Below, piece after piece: positions 1 to 5,623 of a DNA stretch of 6,340 nucleotides (position 1 is its first letter; every line of letters starts with the position of its first letter). The DNA is from Candidatus Krumholzibacteriia bacterium (GTDB lineage Bacteria; Krumholzibacteriota; Krumholzibacteriia; Krumholzibacteriales; Krumholzibacteriaceae). A program made the position numbers and the translations under genes. The notes under the pieces were generated by a model. The model worked only from the letters and a program-made list of their open reading frames with translations. It did not search any database and was not told where the DNA came from. The stretch is from the NCBI GenBank assembly GCA_028706585.1, contig JAQTVX010000133.1:1-6340 (forward strand). Reading direction: 5' to 3'.

Positions 1-1
1 C

Positions 2-397
2 CAGGTCGTCGCCAACGCGAAGAAGCTCGCCTAGGCGATCATGGAGCGCGGATACGACGTCGTGACCGGCGGGACCGACACGCACCTGTTCCTCGTCGAT
101 CTCTCGAAGCGCGGCCTCACGGGAAAAGACGCCGAGAAGGCGCTCGAGCGCGCCGGCATGACGGTCAACAAGAACACCGTCCCCTTCGACGAGAAGAGCC
201 CGTTCGTCACATCGGGATTCCGCGTCGGCACGCCGGCATTGACGACGCGCGGCATGAAGGAACCGGAGATGGAGAAGCTGGGGGAGCTCATGACCAGGGT
301 CCTCGACGACATGTCGAACGACGCGGCGATCGCGGAGGCGCGGAAAGCGGCCGCGAAGCTGGCGAAGCAGTTCCCTCTCTACGAGGAGCGCACGTGA
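2..397 (+). CDS. glyA: Serine hydroxymethyltransferase, C-terminal part, interrupted by an in-frame TAG; 5' end outside window
   Basis: This is the C-terminal third of the PLP enzyme that converts serine and tetrahydrofolate to glycine and 5,10-methylene-tetrahydrofolate in the cytoplasm. The frame reads QVVANAKKLA, then a TAG at 32-34, then AIMERGYDVVTGGTD and on to the TGA at 395-397. Family hallmarks are clear: GGTDTHLFLVDL, LTGKDAEKALERAG, TVNKNTVPFD and SPFVTSGFRVGTPA. The Arg codon at 221-223 matches the substrate-carboxylate arginine of the family (Arg363 in E. coli). Related proteins usually have Glu where the TAG falls, so one G-to-T change at base 32 explains it. The ATG at 41 is an internal methionine; a product starting there would lack the PLP-binding lysine domain and could not be an active enzyme alone. 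The gene overlaps comEB by four bases. Identification is near certain; whether the gene is functional is open. Confidence 0.93.
32..34 (+). other. In-frame amber codon within glyA
   Basis: The TAG lies in the same frame as the conserved glyA sequence on both sides, with no frame shift around it, inside the hexamer CCTAGG at 30-35. It could be a true nonsense mutation, a base-call or assembly error near a contig end, or, least likely, a recoded codon. TAG also ends two other genes here (2291-2293 and 4200-4202), where it behaves as a normal stop. Confidence 0.9.
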
Positions 398-852
398 CGA
401 GGCCCAGCTGGGACGAATATTTCATAAAGATCGCGCGCCTGGTGGCCGAGCGCTCTACGTGCATTCGGCGCCGCGTGGGCGCGATCATCGTCAAGGACAA
501 GCGAATTATCTCGACCGGATATAACGGCGCCCCGCGCGGGCTCAAACACTGCCTCGAGGTCGGTTGTCTCCGCGAGGAGATGGACATTCCTTCGGGGGAG
601 CGCCAGGAGCTCTGCCGCGGCGCCCACGCGGAGCAGAATGCCATTATCCAGGCGGCCTCGAGCGGTGTGAGCATGGAGGGTTCGACGATGTACTGCACGA
701 CCGCTCCGTGCGCGACGTGCGCGAAGCTGATCATCAACGCGGGCGTCAAGAGACTCGTTCTCGGCGAACGGTATCCCGACTCCCTCGGCGAGAGCCTCAT
801 CGAGGAAGCGGGAATCGAAACCGAATACGAGATACTCGATCCGAAGAGCTGA
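394..852 (+). CDS. comEB: dCMP deaminase (ComEB-type cytidine/deoxycytidylate deaminase)
   Basis: A cytoplasmic zinc enzyme of the cytidine deaminase superfamily, expected to convert dCMP to dUMP, the substrate of thymidylate synthase. The 152-residue protein is of normal length. The catalytic signature is complete: HAEQNAI with His78 (zinc ligand) and Glu80 (proton shuttle), and PCATC with Cys106 and Cys109 (zinc ligands). The GYNGAPRG segment (residues 42-49) and the Cys-containing KHCLEVGC-R stretch (51-60) are typical of the dCMP deaminase branch rather than tRNA or guanine deaminases. The start is GTG at 394, inside the glyA stop (GTGA overlap), with GAGGAG at 383-388 as ribosome binding site, so it is probably translationally coupled to glyA. 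Being next to glyA makes sense: both products feed dTMP synthesis. Allosteric control by dCTP/dTTP is known in the family but cannot be judged here. Confidence 0.93.
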   Translation: MTRPSWDEYFIKIARLVAERSTCIRRRVGAIIVKDKRIISTGYNGAPRGLKHCLEVGCLREEMDIPSGERQELCRGAHAEQNAIIQAASSGVSMEGSTMYCTTAPCATCAKLIINAGVKRLVLGERYPDSLGESLIEEAGIETEYEILDPKS

Positions 853-876
853 GTCCCCCCGACGCGGAGGTCTTTC

Positions 877-1335
877 GTGCGATGTCCTTCCTGCGGCCAC
901 GAAGAAGACAGGGTCGTCGATAGCCGCGCGACCAAGGAGAACTCGGCCGTGCGCCGCCGCCGCGAATGTCTCGAATGCGGCCAGCGGTTCACCACGTACG
1001 AATACATCGAGCACACGCCTCTAATGGTCGTCAAGAAGGACGGCCGGCGGGAGCATTACAGCAGGGAAAAGATCATGAACGGCCTGCTGCGGGCCTGCGA
1101 GAAGCGCCCCGTCTCCAGGGAATCCCTGGAGAAGCTCGTCGACGAGGTCGAAGAATCGATCGGGCGCCGCGTGCGCGACGAGGTCCCGACACAGGAGATC
1201 GGTAACGAGGTCATGAAGCTTCTGGCGAATCTCGATCAGGTCGCCTACGTCCGATTCGCCTCCGTGTACCGCGAGTTCAAGGATGCGACGCAGTTCTTCG
1301 ACGAGCTGCGGAGGCTGATCGAGAAGAAGGAGTGA
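877..1335 (+). CDS. nrdR: Transcriptional repressor NrdR (zinc ribbon plus ATP-cone)
   Basis: NrdR represses ribonucleotide reductase operons in response to the ATP/dATP balance. The 152-residue protein has the full family layout. An N-terminal zinc ribbon carries Cys3, Cys6, Cys31 and Cys34 (RCPSCGHEEDRVVDSR and RRECLECGQRFTTYE) and is followed by an ATP-cone at roughly residues 48-138 (MVVKKDGRREHYSREKI, then QEIGNEVMKLL and AYVRFASVYREF). The start is GTG at 877, preceded by CGGAGG at 865-870 with a 6-base spacer; it gives the usual family N-terminus (M-R/K-C-P). It lies 24 bases after comEB and is probably cotranscribed with it. The glyA-comEB-nrdR order links one-carbon supply, dUMP supply and control of dNTP synthesis. 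No NrdR box (tandem palindromes ahead of nrd genes) is visible in the window, and no nrd structural gene is present. The coding region contains an unusual palindrome at 1112-1132. Confidence 0.97.
   Translation: MRCPSCGHEEDRVVDSRATKENSAVRRRRECLECGQRFTTYEYIEHTPLMVVKKDGRREHYSREKIMNGLLRACEKRPVSRESLEKLVDEVEESIGRRVRDEVPTQEIGNEVMKLLANLDQVAYVRFASVYREFKDATQFFDELRRLIEKKE
1112..1132. repeat. Perfect 10-bp inverted repeat inside nrdR
   Basis: TCTCCAGGGA (1112-1121) and its exact reverse complement TCCCTGGAGA (1123-1132) are separated by a single A at 1122. The site falls in codons for PVSRESLEK in the ATP-cone. It is longer than expected by chance in a window this size, but it does not resemble the AT-rich NrdR box. 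No function is known; it could be an operator, a restriction or modification target, or coincidence of codon choice. Confidence 0.8.
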
Positions 1336-1338
1336 TAC

Positions 1339-1365
1339 GCCCGCCGGTCTCGAAGCAAGGCGGGC
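1339..1365 (+). terminator. GC-rich hairpin after nrdR, weak terminator candidate
   Basis: GCCCGCC (1339-1345) pairs perfectly with GGCGGGC (1359-1365) around a 13-base loop, starting four bases after the nrdR stop. No T run follows (next bases TTACGG), so it is a poor intrinsic terminator. It may be a processing or mRNA-stabilising stem, or a partial terminator. Confidence 0.4.
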
Positions 1366-1395
1366 TTACGGAAGGTTTGATGGATGGCAGCGTCG

Positions 1396-1413
1396 GCGAG
1401 CGTCGTCGCTCGC
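1396..1413 (+). promoter_or_regulatory. Hairpin directly upstream of the ribosome binding site of the secreted-protein gene
   Basis: GCGAGCG (1396-1402) pairs perfectly with CGCTCGC (1407-1413) across a four-base TCGT loop. The stem ends two bases before the Shine-Dalgarno sequence GGGAGGT at 1416-1422, which serves the ATG at 1430. Such a stem may protect the 5' end or influence ribosome access; no known riboswitch is recognised. The structure is seen directly, while a regulatory role is inference. Confidence 0.4.
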
Positions 1414-1429
1414 ATGGGAGGTCAGAGAA

Positions 1430-2293
1430 ATGTCGCCTTCAATGCGGTCAGTGAGCGTTCGCGTGCTGACGGCGGTTGTAGCGGTGCTGTTCGCTCTCCA
1501 GACCCTGTGGTTCGTTTCCGCGCTCGCGGCGGAGGGGAAGACGTTTCGGCTCACTTTCAGCATGCCCGAGAACACGCTTCTGCATTACAAGGCTTTCAAA
1601 CAGATCGGGCAGAGCTACGGCGGCTCGGATGTGTCGATGAACCAGACCGCCAAGGTCGATGTGACGTGCGACGGAAAGCAGGACTCCACCGGCGCATACA
1701 AGGTCGATTTGAATTACACGGAGGTCAAGACGAGCCTCGTCGCCAACGGCCGGCTTCAGGAATGGGAGCCGCCGATGAAGCTCGAAGGCTCGACGATCCG
1801 GGTAACCATCTCTACGGCCGGGGATATCGTTGCTTATGCGGCTGCTCGCCCCATCACGGGCATGTCGGGCCCCGATGACCTGCGCGATCTCGTCGATGCA
1901 TGGTTCGTCAGGCTTCCCGATTCGGCGGTCGCCGTCGGCGAGTCCTGGAATGAACCGATTGTGGAGGGCGAACGCGAGGGCGGGGAACCCGACGCGAAAG
2001 GCGAGGTCGTGTACACCCTCAAGAAGATCGAAAAGAAGGGCGCCATCGACGTCGCCTACATAGAGGGCAAGATCAACCTGAAGCTTCACACCGATACGCC
2101 GGCGGGCGTGCTCATCGGGGATGGGAAGGGCGACGTGAAGGCGCGGGTCGCTCTCGTGGGCGGCTACATCGTCGAGTTCAAGGAAACGATGGAAATCAGG
2201 GGCGACGTCATCGCGAAGGATCCCATAACGGAAAAAGAGACCAAGATGAAGACCGCGGTGACCCGGAACTACGAACGCGAGCTGCAGCAGTAG
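1430..2293 (+). CDS. Secreted protein of unknown function with Sec-type signal peptide
   Basis: I do not recognise this 287-residue protein with confidence. Residues 1-34 form a signal peptide: basic start (two Arg), a hydrophobic stretch at about 11-32, and an Ala-Leu-Ala-Ala cleavage region at 31-34. There is no twin-arginine motif or lipobox, so Sec export to the periplasm or beyond is likely. The mature part has short alternating hydrophobic/polar segments rich in Val, Thr and Lys, suggesting a beta-rich soluble domain, and no further membrane segment. Its layout (YKAFKQIGQS early, a PPMKLEGSTIRVTISTAGDIVAY block, then LPDSAVAVGESWNEP) recalls uncharacterised secreted families such as DUF6263, but this is only a resemblance. 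GGGAGGT at 1416-1422 supports the ATG at 1430; a second in-frame ATG is at 1442. It sits between nrdR and tatC and may share an mRNA with tatC, 12 bases downstream. The neighbourhood gives no clear clue to its function. Confidence 0.85.
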   Translation: MSPSMRSVSVRVLTAVVAVLFALQTLWFVSALAAEGKTFRLTFSMPENTLLHYKAFKQIGQSYGGSDVSMNQTAKVDVTCDGKQDSTGAYKVDLNYTEVKTSLVANGRLQEWEPPMKLEGSTIRVTISTAGDIVAYAAARPITGMSGPDDLRDLVDAWFVRLPDSAVAVGESWNEPIVEGEREGGEPDAKGEVVYTLKKIEKKGAIDVAYIEGKINLKLHTDTPAGVLIGDGKGDVKARVALVGGYIVEFKETMEIRGDVIAKDPITEKETKMKTAVTRNYERELQQ

Positions 2294-2305
2294 CGCACGG
2301 CGAAA

Positions 2306-3055
2306 GTGGCTGAAGGGCGGAGAGAGAACCTGAAAGAGATGCACCTCCTCGATCACCTCGAGGAGCTCCGCTCGATGCTCATCGGATCCGCGATCGCGTG
2401 GTTGATCGCTTCGTGCATATTCTGGTTCTTTTCCGCTCAGGTGCTCGATTTTCTCATCCGCAGCCTGCCTGTCCAGAAGCTGTATTTCTACTCACCCGCC
2501 GAAGCCTTCATGATCCGTATGAAGCTGAGCTTCATTCTCGGGGTTCTTGTTTCGTTTCCCTATCTATTCTTCCGCATCTGGCGGTTCGTGTCGCCCGGGC
2601 TTTTCAAGAATGAGAAGGGCCTCTTCTTTCCCCTGGCCATCTGTTCCATCGTCCTCTTCTACGTCGGGCTCGCCTTCGCATACTGGGCTATGATGCCGAT
2701 CGTTCTCCGGTTCTTCGTCAACTTCGGCACGGACAGGCTCTCTCCGCTCCTGTCCGTCGACAGGTATTTCGGCTTTGTGGCGAAGCTCTGCCTGGGCTTC
2801 GGGCTCGTCTTCCAGCTCCCGCTGGTCGTCATCGTGCTCACGTGGATGAGAGTCGTCTCGGCGCGCGCGCTTCTGAGGCAATGGAGATGGGTGATCATCA
2901 TCATATTCAGCATCTCCGCCGTGCTCACGCCGCCGGATGCGGTCTCCCAGATCTTCATGGCCGTGCCGCTTTGCGCGCTTTTCTTCGCGAGCGCCGTCGC
3001 GTCCCTCATTATCGAGAAACGAAGAGCGAAGAGCGGGGGGAACGGAGGAGCCTAA
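2306..3055 (+). CDS. tatC: Sec-independent protein translocase subunit TatC
   Basis: TatC is the inner-membrane receptor that binds twin-arginine signal peptides and, with TatA/TatB, exports folded proteins. The 249-residue length and six hydrophobic segments (about 23-43, 74-92, 109-131, 155-180, 195-208, 213-235) fit the family. Diagnostic motifs are present: HLEELR at 17-22, SPAEAFMIRMKLSF at 63-76, FRIWRFVSPGLFKNE at 89-103 (Glu103 matches the signal-binding Glu of E. coli TatC), and LTPPDAVSQ at 207-215. In the fourth segment the family's FExP-type motif reads FQLP, with Gln170 in place of the E. coli Glu170; I believe Gln occurs there in other TatC proteins too. The start is uncertain: GTG at 2306 has only a weak ribosome binding site, and ATG at 2339 (Met12) would still keep HLEELR. 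No tatA or tatB is in the window. The C-terminus is a short basic, glycine-rich tail. Confidence 0.97.
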   Translation: MAEGRRENLKEMHLLDHLEELRSMLIGSAIAWLIASCIFWFFSAQVLDFLIRSLPVQKLYFYSPAEAFMIRMKLSFILGVLVSFPYLFFRIWRFVSPGLFKNEKGLFFPLAICSIVLFYVGLAFAYWAMMPIVLRFFVNFGTDRLSPLLSVDRYFGFVAKLCLGFGLVFQLPLVVIVLTWMRVVSARALLRQWRWVIIIIFSISAVLTPPDAVSQIFMAVPLCALFFASAVASLIIEKRRAKSGGNGGA

Positions 3056-3114
3056 AACCGCTCGAACGTTCATCGCTGCAATGAGATACCATGAATACCC
3101 GGGGGCGATACTCC

Positions 3115-3143
3115 TTGACACACCCCTATTCCCATGCTAATTT
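3115..3143 (+). promoter_or_regulatory. Sigma-70-type promoter for the polyprenyl synthase gene
   Basis: A perfect -35 hexamer TTGACA (3115-3120) is followed, after a 17-base spacer, by TAATTT (3138-3143). TAATTT matches only three of six -10 consensus bases but is preceded by TGC (3135-3137), an extended -10 signal. The region is clearly more AT-rich than the coding DNA around it. Transcription would start near 3150, leaving a leader of about 48 bases before the ATG at 3198. This is the only intergenic gap over 100 bases in the window and marks the likely start of a second transcription unit. Confidence 0.65.
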
Positions 3144-3197
3144 TATCCCGTTGCGCCCGCAAGAGCCAGGGAAGACGAACGATGGAAAAGGACGGTA

Positions 3198-4202
3198 ATG
3201 AACCAACGCGATATCAAAAAGCTCGCGCCCATTCAATCGCTCGTCCAGGGTGAGCTCGAATCCCTCGAAAGCAGGCTTCAGGAAATCCTCGATTCGGATG
3301 TTCCGCTCATCGAGAACATCTGTTCCTACCTTAACGACAGGCCCGGCAAGCGCATCCGGCCGACGATCCTTTTTCTGACGGCACGGAGCGCCGGGAGCCG
3401 CGAACGGGACATGGTCACGGCCGGGCTCGCGATCGAGCTCGTCCATACGGCCACGCTGGTTCACGACGACATCATCGACGATCATATGGTGCGGCGGGGC
3501 AAGCCGACCGTGCGCGCGCGATGGGGAAGCGATGTCGCGACCCTCATCGGCGATTTCCTTTACTCGATGGCGCTGTCGTGCCTCGCCGAGGCCCGCATGT
3601 TCGACGTCATGGCAATCATCTCGCGGGTCACGCACGAGATGAGCACCGGCGAGCTCATGCAGCTTCAGCTCAGGCGCACCCTCGATCTGAACGAGGATCA
3701 TTACATGGATATGATCGACAAGAAGACGGCGTCCCTTTTTTCCGCCTCGTGCGAGTGCGGGGCGCTCATAGGCGGGGAGAAGAACGGGCACCGGAACAAA
3801 TTCTCTGGATTCGGGAAGAACATGGGGCTCGCATTTCAGATCGTAGACGATCTCTTCGATTACGTCGCGGCGGAGGCGGATCTCGGGAAGCCGACCGCAT
3901 CCGACTTCTCCGACGGGCGGGTGACGCTTCCGTTCATCACGGCGTTCCGTAACGCGCCGGAGCAGGCGCGCAAAAGGGTCAGCGACCTTTTCACGGCGGA
4001 TTTCGACAAGAAAAAGCACTGGGGGGAGATCGTAAATTTCGTTCAGAACTACGGAGGGGTCGATTATTCGCTCCGCAGGGCAAGGGACTTCGCCGATCGG
4101 GCGAAGGGGCATCTCATGGACGTGAGCTCCTCGCCCGAACGTGACGCCCTGTTTGTCGCGAGCGACTACGTCGTGGAGCGTGTGCATGCCTTCTGCAAAT
4201 AG
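3198..4202 (+). CDS. Trans-polyprenyl diphosphate synthase (medium/long chain)
   Basis: This enzyme adds isopentenyl diphosphate units to an allylic primer, most likely to make the side chain of menaquinone or ubiquinone. The 334-residue length and fold signatures fit the polyprenyl synthetase family. GKRIRP at 50-55 forms the IPP-binding site, the first aspartate-rich motif is DDIID at 90-94 (then DHMVRRGKPT), and the second is DDLFD at 217-221 within LAFQIVDDLFDY. All catalytic aspartates are present. The residues four and five before the first motif are Thr and Ala, not bulky aromatics, which in this family favours chains longer than FPP/GGPP; exact length cannot be read from sequence. The ATG at 3198 is served by AAGGA at 3188-3192. 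An out-of-frame ATG lies at 3182. A heptaprenyl, octaprenyl or similar synthase is the likely identity; the second-subunit gene of two-component types is not seen nearby. Confidence 0.95.
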   Translation: MNQRDIKKLAPIQSLVQGELESLESRLQEILDSDVPLIENICSYLNDRPGKRIRPTILFLTARSAGSRERDMVTAGLAIELVHTATLVHDDIIDDHMVRRGKPTVRARWGSDVATLIGDFLYSMALSCLAEARMFDVMAIISRVTHEMSTGELMQLQLRRTLDLNEDHYMDMIDKKTASLFSASCECGALIGGEKNGHRNKFSGFGKNMGLAFQIVDDLFDYVAAEADLGKPTASDFSDGRVTLPFITAFRNAPEQARKRVSDLFTADFDKKKHWGEIVNFVQNYGGVDYSLRRARDFADRAKGHLMDVSSSPERDALFVASDYVVERVHAFCK

Positions 4203-4204
4203 GG

Positions 4205-4258
4205 CGGGCTCGTGCGTCCTGTCTCCGATGTCTCGCTCGGTAGGCCCGGGCTTTTTTT
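4205..4258 (+). terminator. Imperfect terminator-like element with T7 tract
   Basis: CGGGC (4205-4209) can pair with GCCCG (4244-4248), enclosing a smaller CCGA/TCGG stem (4225-4228 with 4237-4240). The GC-rich GCCCGGGC at 4244-4251 is followed at once by seven T residues (4252-4258). The T tract after GC-rich sequence is typical of rho-independent termination, but the long, imperfectly paired stem makes it weak. It starts just after the polyprenyl synthase stop and ends 14 bases before the amrS start. Confidence 0.55.
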
Positions 4259-4272
4259 ATTGAGGGACGGCG

Positions 4273-5265
4273 ATGGAAGAGAAAGAGGCGCTCTACTACG
4301 AGAAGCTGGATGGACTCAAGATCCGTTGCCGTCTCTGTCCGCACATGTGCGGCGTCGCGGACGGCGCCGCGGGAAAGTGCGGACTGCGGGAGAACCGCGG
4401 CGGCGTGCTCTTCGCGCTCTCGTATGGACGCACCGTCACGGTGAACGTCGATCCGATCGAGAAGAAACCGCTCTACCACTTCATGCCGGGGAGCGTGATT
4501 CTATCGATCGGGCCGAACGGCTGCACGTTCGCGTGCGACAACTGCCAGAACTGGCACATCTCGCAGGAGCGCTCGCCGACGCAGTTCATCTCGCCCGAAG
4601 AGCTCGTTCGGCTCTCGTCGCGCGAGGGCTCGATCGGGGTCGCGTTCACGTACACCGAGCCGCTCCTGTGGTTCGAATACCTCAAGGACGCGGCGCCCCT
4701 CTTGCGCGAGAAAGGCCTCAAATCGGTGATCGTGACGAACGGATTCCTCAACGAGGAGCCGGCTCGGGAGCTGGCTCCGCTCATAGACGGTTTCAACGTA
4801 GATCTCAAGGGGATCCGGGACGAGTTCTACAAGACGTACTGCGGCGGCCGGGTCGAACCGGTGAAGCGGTTCATCGAGATCGCCTCCGCCGTGTCGCACG
4901 TCGAGGTTACGAACCTGGTGATTCCGGGCCTGAACGACTCGCGGAAGGATTTCGAGGATCTCGCCGCCTGGCTCGCAGCGGTCTCGCCGGAGGTGCCGCT
5001 CCATTTTTCGCGATTCTTCCCGCAGTACCGGATGACGGATCGGTCTCCGACGAGCGAGAAGACGCTGCGGGAGGCGTACGATATCGCGCGCAAGAAGCTT
5101 CATTACGTATACGTAGGCAATATTTTCATCGATGGAACGGAGGATACACACTGCGCGAAGTGCGGCGCCGTGGTCGTGCGGAGAGTCGGATACACGGCCG
5201 AGGTTCTCGGGCCGAAAGGGATTTGTCCGTCGTGCGGCGCGCAGGTGAAGGGGGTTTGGATCTGA
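4273..5265 (+). CDS. amrS: AmmeMemoRadiSam-system radical SAM enzyme AmrS
   Basis: A radical SAM enzyme of the AmrS family (pyruvate formate-lyase-activating-enzyme-like); in many prokaryotes it accompanies Memo-like and AMMECR1-like proteins, and I know of no firmly established reaction. The radical SAM cluster motif CxxxCxxC is GCTFACDNCQNW with Cys84, Cys88 and Cys91. Upstream is the family's Cys-rich N-terminal block: CRLCPHMC (19-26), GKCGLREN (35-41) and DPIEKKPLYHFMPGS (60-74). VTNGF (154-158) and FNVDLKG (174-180) follow as core strands. Cys294, Cys297, Cys318 and Cys321 at the C-terminus make two CxxC pairs, probably a zinc-ribbon-like or second metal site. The 330-residue length is normal. 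GAGGG at 4262-4266 supports the ATG at 4273. No Memo-like or AMMECR1-like partner is in the window. rsfS follows after one base, so the two are probably cotranscribed. Confidence 0.93.
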   Translation: MEEKEALYYEKLDGLKIRCRLCPHMCGVADGAAGKCGLRENRGGVLFALSYGRTVTVNVDPIEKKPLYHFMPGSVILSIGPNGCTFACDNCQNWHISQERSPTQFISPEELVRLSSREGSIGVAFTYTEPLLWFEYLKDAAPLLREKGLKSVIVTNGFLNEEPARELAPLIDGFNVDLKGIRDEFYKTYCGGRVEPVKRFIEIASAVSHVEVTNLVIPGLNDSRKDFEDLAAWLAAVSPEVPLHFSRFFPQYRMTDRSPTSEKTLREAYDIARKKLHYVYVGNIFIDGTEDTHCAKCGAVVVRRVGYTAEVLGPKGICPSCGAQVKGVWI

Positions 5266-5266
5266 G

Positions 5267-5623
5267 TTGACGAAGATCGCACCGAAAACGCTCGCAAAGA
5301 AGATCATCAAGATAGCCTGGGAGAAGAAAGCCGAGGATATAGTGCTGCTCGACCTCAAGAAGGTATCGAGCATGACCGACTACTTCCTCATCTGTTCGGC
5401 TGGAAGCGGCGTTCAGGCCAGGGTCATAGCGGAGTCGATCCTGGAAGGGCTCGATGAGAGCAAGACCCTGTCGCACGTCGAGGGGCTCGAGGGAGCTCAC
5501 TGGATTCTCATCGACTGCTTCGGCGTCGTCGTTCACATATTCCTGCCCGAGGTTCGCGAGTTCTACGGGCTCGAGCGTCTCTGGGGCGACGCCCCGCGCC
5601 AGGAGTTCCCAGATGGCATCTAA
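5267..5623 (+). CDS. rsfS: Ribosome silencing factor RsfS (Iojap/DUF143 family)
   Basis: RsfS binds ribosomal protein uL14 on the 50S subunit and blocks joining of the subunits under nutrient limitation. The 118-residue protein shows the family core: KAEDIVLLDLKKVSSMTDYFLICSAGS (21-47), HVEGLEGAHWILIDCFGVVVHIF (69-91) and a C-terminal EVREFYGLERLWGDAP (94-109). The start is TTG at 5267, one base after the amrS stop. A stop in this frame at 5246-5248 leaves no better upstream start, and the N-terminus obtained aligns with known homologues. The ribosome binding site is not well spaced (AAGGGGG at 5248-5254), so coupling to amrS translation is likely. The last 11 bases overlap the start of argS. 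In many bacteria rsfS sits by nadD, which is not seen here. Confidence 0.95.
   Translation: MTKIAPKTLAKKIIKIAWEKKAEDIVLLDLKKVSSMTDYFLICSAGSGVQARVIAESILEGLDESKTLSHVEGLEGAHWILIDCFGVVVHIFLPEVREFYGLERLWGDAPRQEFPDGI

Noticed and set aside
41..397. Treating the frame from ATG 41 as an independent small gene.
   Set aside because: Conserved glyA sequence continues upstream of the TAG in the same frame, and no ribosome binding site precedes 41; it is the tail of glyA.
2270..2345. The secreted-protein gene and tatC are in the same frame with only one TAG (2291-2293) between them, suggesting a read-through fusion, in line with the TAG in glyA.
   Set aside because: The topology does not fit: the first protein is exported, while the TatC N-terminus must stay in the cytoplasm. 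Each part also has the normal length for a separate protein, and TAG ends the polyprenyl synthase as well, where read-through would add a nonsense tail.
3064..3071. Palindrome GAACGTTC after tatC as an operator or terminator.
   Set aside because: Eight bases with no loop or T run; this is expected by chance.
3126..4187. Long open frame on the minus strand opposite the polyprenyl synthase (also 1448-2356, 288-1034 and 5126-6103 on the minus strand).
   Set aside because: These are mirror frames typical of GC-rich coding DNA. Their translations are rich in Arg, Pro and His, show no domain, and overlap firmly identified genes.
5104..5115. 12-bp palindrome TACGTATACGTA in amrS.
   Set aside because: It is simply two TACGTA copies encoding Tyr-Val-Tyr-Val; a simple dinucleotide-codon repeat explains it.
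4212..5270. A 352-codon plus-strand frame overlapping amrS.
   Set aside because: It is an Arg- and Gly-rich shadow of amrS in another frame; amrS itself has all family motifs and a good ribosome binding site.
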